DNA of 64,000 bases from Ga0077548 sp035440445. GTDB taxonomy: Bacteria > Pseudomonadota > Alphaproteobacteria > Rhizobiales > Xanthobacteraceae. The translations under genes were made by a program, and so were the position numbers. The DNA lies in NCBI GenBank assembly GCA_035440445.1, contig DAORMJ010000007.1:90869-154868 (forward strand). The letters run 5' to 3'. Below the pieces are notes generated by a model. That model worked only from the letters and a program-made list of their open reading frames with translations. It did not search any database and was not told the DNA's origin. This document shows, in pieces, positions 60,016 to 64,000 of this stretch; the first letter of the stretch is position 1; the number at the start of each line of letters is the position of its first letter.

Positions 60016-61020
60016 ATGAAATTCGGCATTGCGATGCCTTCCCGTCTGCCCATTCAGGAGCAGATGAAACTGGCGCAGTCCTGCGACCAGAACGATATTT
60101 CCGTTTGGGTGCCCGACGAGCGATTCTACCGCGACGTATTCGTGACGATGGCCGGTATCGCGACCGCAACCACGAAAACCACGATTGGCACCGGCGTAAC
60201 CGATCCGCTGGTGCGGCACCCGTTGTTGACGGCAACCGCCATGGCCAGCGTGCACGAACTTTCCGGCGGTCGCGCCATCATGGGAATTGGCGCCGGCATC
60301 AGCGGATTCGATGCAATGGGCATCAAGCGCATCAGCCCGGCCACCGCGCTCCGCGACGCCGTGAACGTGTGCCGGCAGTTCTGGAACGACGAGGCCGTAA
60401 CCTTCGAAGGCAAGACGTTCAGCACAAAAAACGCGCACATGCACTTCAAGTCGAAACAGGTGCCGGTCTATGTCGCCGGACGCGGACCGCAAATCCTCGC
60501 GGCCGGCGGCGAACTCGGCGATGGCGTCATCGTCGGCCACTTCACCTCGAAGGAAGGCATCGGCTTCTGTCAGGAGAATATCGACCGCGGCATGCAGAAG
60601 CGCGATTCCACCATGGCAAAGCCGGAGATCGCACTCTGGGCCTATACCTCGGTCTGCTCTGACGGAACGCTCGCACGAAACGCGGTAAAGCCCGCTATCG
60701 GCCGAACCCTCAAATCCACGCCGGAGGTGCTGGACTTGTTCGGCGTCAAGGCACCCGGCCTGCTCGATGAAATCAACCGCTTCGGTTATGCGCGCTCGCG
60801 CGAATACGACGAGGCGATGTGGGCAGCCGTTCCGGACGAACTCACCATGCACCTGTCTATCTCCGGCACGCCGAAGGAGTGCGTCGCGCAGCTCGAGCGT
60901 ATTGCCGCTTGCGGCGTCAGCCATATCATCGCGCTACCCTACCCCGCCGAGGGTATGGATCCGGTCGATATGTCCAACCTCTTGCGCGATGAAGTTTTTC
61001 CGCAGGCGCGCGGCTTCTAG
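60016..61020 (+). CDS. LLM-class flavin- or F420-dependent oxidoreductase
   Basis: A 334-residue luciferase-like (beta/alpha)8 oxidoreductase that starts one base after the GntR stop. MKFGIAMPSRLPIQEQ, WVPDERFYRD, TTIGTGVTDPLVRHP, RAIMGIGAG and VPVYVAGRGPQILAAGGELGDGVI are present. VYVAGRGPxxL resembles F420-dependent methylenetetrahydromethanopterin-reductase-like members rather than FMN-dependent alkane-sulfonate monooxygenases. An NpdG-like gene lies in the opposite arm of the divergon, which favours F420 or a related deazaflavin, but FMN use cannot be excluded. Confidence 0.88.
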   Translation: MKFGIAMPSRLPIQEQMKLAQSCDQNDISVWVPDERFYRDVFVTMAGIATATTKTTIGTGVTDPLVRHPLLTATAMASVHELSGGRAIMGIGAGISGFDAMGIKRISPATALRDAVNVCRQFWNDEAVTFEGKTFSTKNAHMHFKSKQVPVYVAGRGPQILAAGGELGDGVIVGHFTSKEGIGFCQENIDRGMQKRDSTMAKPEIALWAYTSVCSDGTLARNAVKPAIGRTLKSTPEVLDLFGVKAPGLLDEINRFGYARSREYDEAMWAAVPDELTMHLSISGTPKECVAQLERIAACGVSHIIALPYPAEGMDPVDMSNLLRDEVFPQARGF

Positions 61021-61029
61021 GGATCGACG

Positions 61030-61941
61030 ATGTCACTGAAGCATGTCATCGAAAGCTACGAACTTCTCGACAGCGCCACGATCGACGGCGAAAAGGTCGC
61101 GCGCTTTCTGACGGACGCCGGCGTCGAGAACATCACGGTGCGGCGGATCACCTCGCCGTCGCATCATACCGACTTCATGCAGATCGTCTGCAAAGGCGCG
61201 GATGCGACCGCGCCGAAGCTCGGGATCATCGGCAAGCTCGGAGGCATTGGCGCAAGGCCTGCACAGATCGGCATCGTATCGGATGCCGATGGTGCGATTG
61301 CGGTGGTCGCCCTCGCGCTCAAGATCGCGGCAATGGCGAAAGCCGGCGACCGTCTGCCCGGCGACGTGATCCTGTCCACGCATATATGCCCGGCCGCGCC
61401 GACCCGGCCCCATCACCCTGTGCCCTTCATGTCTTCGCCGGTCGATCGCGACACATTGTGCAAGGCTGAGATACACCCGGAAATGGGCGCCATCCTCAGC
61501 ATCGATACGTCGCGCGGCAACCGCCTGGTGAATGCAAAAGGCGTCGCGATCACGCCCACCGTTCTCGAAGGCTATCTCTTGCCGGTCAGCAACGATCTCG
61601 TCGATATTCTGGAGCGGGTAACCGCGCGCCACGCGCTGACGTTCCCGCTCTCGACGCAGGACATCACGCCCTACGCCAACGATCTTTTCCACATCAATTC
61701 GATCATGCAGCCGGCGGCCTACGCCAGCGTTCCGGTGGTCGGCGTCGCGATCACCGCCCAGAGCATTGTGCCCGGTTGCGCGACCGGCGCGACGCAGCTC
61801 GACGACATCGAGGCGGCCTGCCGCTTCTCGCTCGAGGTCGCCAAAGCTTACGGCGCGAAACAATGCGCGTTCTACAATGCCGAAGAGTTCGCGAAACTTC
61901 AGCAACTCTACGGCTCCATGGCTCATCTGAAAGCGAAGTAG
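61030..61941 (+). CDS. DUF1177 family protein
   Basis: A 303-residue protein resembling the DUF1177 family: LKHVIESYELLDS opening, IIGKLGGIGARPAQIGIVSDADGA, LPGDVILSTHICPAAPT, PFMSSPVDRDTL and VPGCATGATQLDDIEAA. Function is not established for this family. The conserved His, Asp and Cys (THICP, DADG, PGCATG) suggest an enzyme, possibly metal-dependent or an amidohydrolase-like fold. It lies 9 bp after the LLM gene and 9 bp before the 2Fe-2S subunit, clearly one operon. The family name is from recognition of pattern. Confidence 0.78.
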   Translation: MSLKHVIESYELLDSATIDGEKVARFLTDAGVENITVRRITSPSHHTDFMQIVCKGADATAPKLGIIGKLGGIGARPAQIGIVSDADGAIAVVALALKIAAMAKAGDRLPGDVILSTHICPAAPTRPHHPVPFMSSPVDRDTLCKAEIHPEMGAILSIDTSRGNRLVNAKGVAITPTVLEGYLLPVSNDLVDILERVTARHALTFPLSTQDITPYANDLFHINSIMQPAAYASVPVVGVAITAQSIVPGCATGATQLDDIEAACRFSLEVAKAYGAKQCAFYNAEEFAKLQQLYGSMAHLKAK

Positions 61942-61950
61942 CAGGCGTTC

Positions 61951-62430
61951 ATGCGGATCGATTTTCGGATCAACGGAACCGACCGATCACTAGAGCTCCC
62001 GGACCAGGAGATGCTGGTTCAAGTAATCCGCGAACGTCTCGAACTCCGCGGGACGAAGATCGGCTGCGGAAACGGTGAATGCGGCGCCTGCACCGTGCAC
62101 GTCGATGGCGAAGCGGTTTGCTCCTGCATCTACCCCGCACACCGCGTTGCCGGACGCTCGATCACCACGATTGAGGGGCTGGCTCACGCCGACGCACTCT
62201 CGCCGGTGCAGGACGCCTTCGTGCGCCACGGCGCCGTGCAATGCGGGTTCTGCACCAGCGGCATGATCATGAGCGCGAGCGCATTGCTTGCGCACAATCC
62301 TGAGCCCAGCGAAGACGATGTCATTCACGCGCTGGCCGGAAATATTTGCCGCTGCACCGGCTACCGCCAGATCATCAACGCGGTGCTCGACGCCGGCGGT
62401 CAGCCGCAACGCAACAGAGAAAGCAAATGA
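61951..62430 (+). CDS. Mo-hydroxylase D, 2Fe-2S subunit
   Basis: A 159-residue CoxS-type subunit: CGNGECGACTVHV, CSCIYPAH, CGFCTSGMIM and NICRCTGYRQII. The start at 61951 follows the DUF1177 stop by 9 bp, and the end overlaps the large subunit as ATGA. No FAD subunit gene precedes it, so that gene may lie beyond the window or be absent. Confidence 0.94.
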   Translation: MRIDFRINGTDRSLELPDQEMLVQVIRERLELRGTKIGCGNGECGACTVHVDGEAVCSCIYPAHRVAGRSITTIEGLAHADALSPVQDAFVRHGAVQCGFCTSGMIMSASALLAHNPEPSEDDVIHALAGNICRCTGYRQIINAVLDAGGQPQRNRESK

Positions 62431-64000
62431 GCGAACTGCGCGAAGTCGGACAGCGACGCCCGCAGGCCGGAATCGAGGCGCGCGTTCGCGGCGGCTCGAC
62501 CTATACTCACGACATTTCCCTTCCGGGAATGCTATACGGCGCGATCCTCCGCAGCCCGCACGCGCATGCCCGTATTGTTTCGATCGACGTTTCCGAAGCG
62601 CGTTCGCTTCCGGGCATTCATGCGGTCATCACGGCCGAGCACTTCGGAGACCGCCGCTATTATCATCTCGGCGGCAGCTACTCCGACCGCACGCCGCTCG
62701 CAAAAGACAAGGTACGATTCTGGGGCGAGGAAATCGCCGCGATCGCTGCCGACACGCTCGAAATCGCGGAACGCGCCTGCTCGCTGATCGCTGTGGAATA
62801 CGAAGTCCTGCCCGCCGCGTTCAGCCCCGAAGACGCTTTGCACGCAAACGCTGCGGAAATTCACGGCGCTGAAAACGCCCCCGGCGGACGCAACGTAGCG
62901 ATCCGCTTTGCCGCCGACTATGGCGACGCGAACGCCGCGAATGCCAAACCGAATTTCGTGCTCGAGGATGAATTCCGCCACGGCATTGTTGCACCATGCT
63001 GCATGGAGACGAACGGAACGGTAGCAAGCTTCGATAGCGAGAACGAAACGCTGCAACTCTGGACCGCGACGCAGGCGCCCTACTTCATCCGGAAGGAAGT
63101 CGCGCACGTCACCGGCTTGGATGAGAAGAAAGTGCGCATCCGCTCCGTCGAGGTCGGCGGCGGCTTCGGCGGAAAATCGAAAGTTTGCGAGCAGGAAGCG
63201 CTTGCGGCCATGCTTTCGATCAAGGCGCGGCGGCCGGTCAAGATCACGCTGAACCGTCGCGATGAGTTCGTCAGCGGCAAGACCGATCACGCCAAGCGCA
63301 TCCGCATCAGGACGACGGTCTCCGAAGACGGCCGGATTTTGAACCGGAACGTCTCGGTGCAAATCGATAACGGGGCCTATACCGCCTATGCGCCGACCTA
63401 TGTCGGCGCGTCGCGCCAGCGCACCACCTGCCTCTATCGCATCGAAAGCGCGCATTACGATTGCGAGCTCGTTTACACCAACAAGGTGCCCGGCGGACAA
63501 TATCGTGGCATGGGCGCGCCGCACACGATCTGGGCGATCGAGAGCCATATGGACGAGATCGCGGCGCGCCTGAACATCGACCCGCTCGCCTACCGCATCT
63601 CGCAGGCCAATCAGCCCGGAGACGTAACTCCGCTGAAATGGCGCATCAGTACCTGCGGTTTGACCGATTGCCTGCGCGAGGCTGGCAGGATGATCGGATG
63701 GGACGAGAAGCGCAGCCATAGCAAGCCGCTGCACGGCGTCGGCGTGGCCTCGATGATTCACCCGAGCGGCGGCGTGATCTATCAGGAAGGCAATTTCTCC
63801 AACACGCGCATCGAACTGACTGCGGAGGGCGGCGTCGTCGTGCACACGCACGCCGTGCGCAGCGACGGCGCCCTGTACGACTACACGCTGGCGCTCAAGA
63901 ACCGCTTCCTGCGCAACGCGCCAGCGCCCGACCGGGTGCTGTTCGATAGCCGCCTCGAGCTCACCGCCAATGCCCTCGGGATGAACGGCAAGCGGCCGCG
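62427..64000 (+). CDS. Mo-hydroxylase D, molybdopterin-binding large subunit, partial and with a doubtful 3' end
   Basis: Open from ATG 62427 to the window end without a stop (about 524 codons). Residues 1-476 are a clear XDH/CoxL-type subunit: YTHDISLPGMLYGAILRSPHAHA, VGGGFGGKSKVCEQEA and the active-site loop PGGQYRGMGAPH, followed by EGNFSNTRIELTAEGG. After HTHAV (about 63857) family similarity stops; the expected DIGQG-type cofactor motif is replaced by RSDGALYDYTLALKNRF, which does not look like this family. The last 143 bp may come from another locus (assembly chimera) or mark a real junction. Confidence 0.85.
   Translation, partial: MSELREVGQRRPQAGIEARVRGGSTYTHDISLPGMLYGAILRSPHAHARIVSIDVSEARSLPGIHAVITAEHFGDRRYYHLGGSYSDRTPLAKDKVRFWGEEIAAIAADTLEIAERACSLIAVEYEVLPAAFSPEDALHANAAEIHGAENAPGGRNVAIRFAADYGDANAANAKPNFVLEDEFRHGIVAPCCMETNGTVASFDSENETLQLWTATQAPYFIRKEVAHVTGLDEKKVRIRSVEVGGGFGGKSKVCEQEALAAMLSIKARRPVKITLNRRDEFVSGKTDHAKRIRIRTTVSEDGRILNRNVSVQIDNGAYTAYAPTYVGASRQRTTCLYRIESAHYDCELVYTNKVPGGQYRGMGAPHTIWAIESHMDEIAARLNIDPLAYRISQANQPGDVTPLKWRISTCGLTDCLREAGRMIGWDEKRSHSKPLHGVGVASMIHPSGGVIYQEGNFSNTRIELTAEGGVVVHTHAVRSDGALYDYTLALKNRFLRNAPAPDRVLFDSRLELTANALGMNGKRP

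Noticed and set aside
14084..64000. Carbon monoxide dehydrogenase (coxSML) assignment
   Set aside because: The active-site loops lack the AYxCSFR motif of CO dehydrogenase form I, so only membership of the Mo-hydroxylase family is supported.
1..64000. Mobile elements, CRISPR arrays, tRNA or rRNA genes
   Set aside because: I looked for transposase-like proteins, direct-repeat arrays and tRNA-like cloverleaf ends (CCA, GTTCGA loops) in the intergenic stretches and found none I could support. Intergenic space is small and no gap exceeds about 300 bp.

Overview
The window is a dense, GC-rich catabolic island from what is most likely an alphaproteobacterium of the Rhizobiales (Bradyrhizobium/Xanthobacter-like). 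This rests on gene style: many branched-chain-type ABC systems, CoxSML-type molybdenum hydroxylases, CoA-dependent degradation genes and short overlapping ATGA/TAATG gene junctions. I see no rRNA, tRNA, CRISPR array, transposase or housekeeping operon. Three runs of N (36619-36675, 48552-48561, 58652-58661) mark a scaffolded draft assembly.

Layout. 1-4.5 kb: a TetR regulator, then enoyl-CoA hydratase, thiolase-like protein, DUF35 partner and an orphan solute-binding protein, closed by a strong terminator. 4.6-10.3 kb: a small membrane protein and, on the minus strand, a complete branched-chain-type ABC importer (livKHMGF) plus an SDR dehydrogenase; a divergent MarR gene follows. 11.0-13.8 kb: cytochrome P450, 2Fe-2S ferredoxin and ferredoxin reductase. 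14.1-20.7 kb: Mo-hydroxylase A (large subunit fused to a CoxG domain, FAD subunit, 2Fe-2S subunit) with an acyl-CoA ligase and an enoyl-CoA hydratase, under an AraC gene. 22.0-34.6 kb: a LysR gene, then an 11-gene minus-strand operon reading SsuA/B/C-type transporter, enoyl-CoA hydratase, thiolase-like, DUF35, acyl-CoA ligase, two acyl-CoA dehydrogenases, aldehyde dehydrogenase and UbiD decarboxylase. 34.8-45.9 kb: a TIGR02444-like gene, then a TetR-controlled operon of Mo-hydroxylase B, a second liv transporter (livH frameshifted, livF interrupted by a gap), CoxG and UbiX. 45.9-48.4 kb: an MmsA-type dehydrogenase and a LysR gene. 48.6-64 kb: a divergent pair of operons around a GntR/FCD gene. 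The minus arm has a polyamine-type ABC importer, peptidase E, Mo-hydroxylase C, a MoaD/ThiS-like protein, aspartase and an F420:NADP-reductase-like protein. The plus arm has an LLM-class flavin/F420 oxidoreductase, a DUF1177 protein and Mo-hydroxylase D, which runs off the window.

How the parts fit (inference). Each catabolic block has its own importer or solute receptor, its own regulator and usually a hydroxylating enzyme (P450 or Mo-hydroxylase), followed by CoA activation and beta-oxidation or retro-aldol type steps. UbiX (35.3 kb) could supply prenylated FMN to the UbiD at the end of the neighbouring operon. An identical 14-bp palindrome in the liv/MarR intergenic region and in front of the P450 operon suggests one MarR regulon. 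The least familiar unit is the 48.6-64 kb divergon, which looks like an undescribed route for a nitrogen-containing, possibly heterocyclic or aspartyl-amide, substrate.
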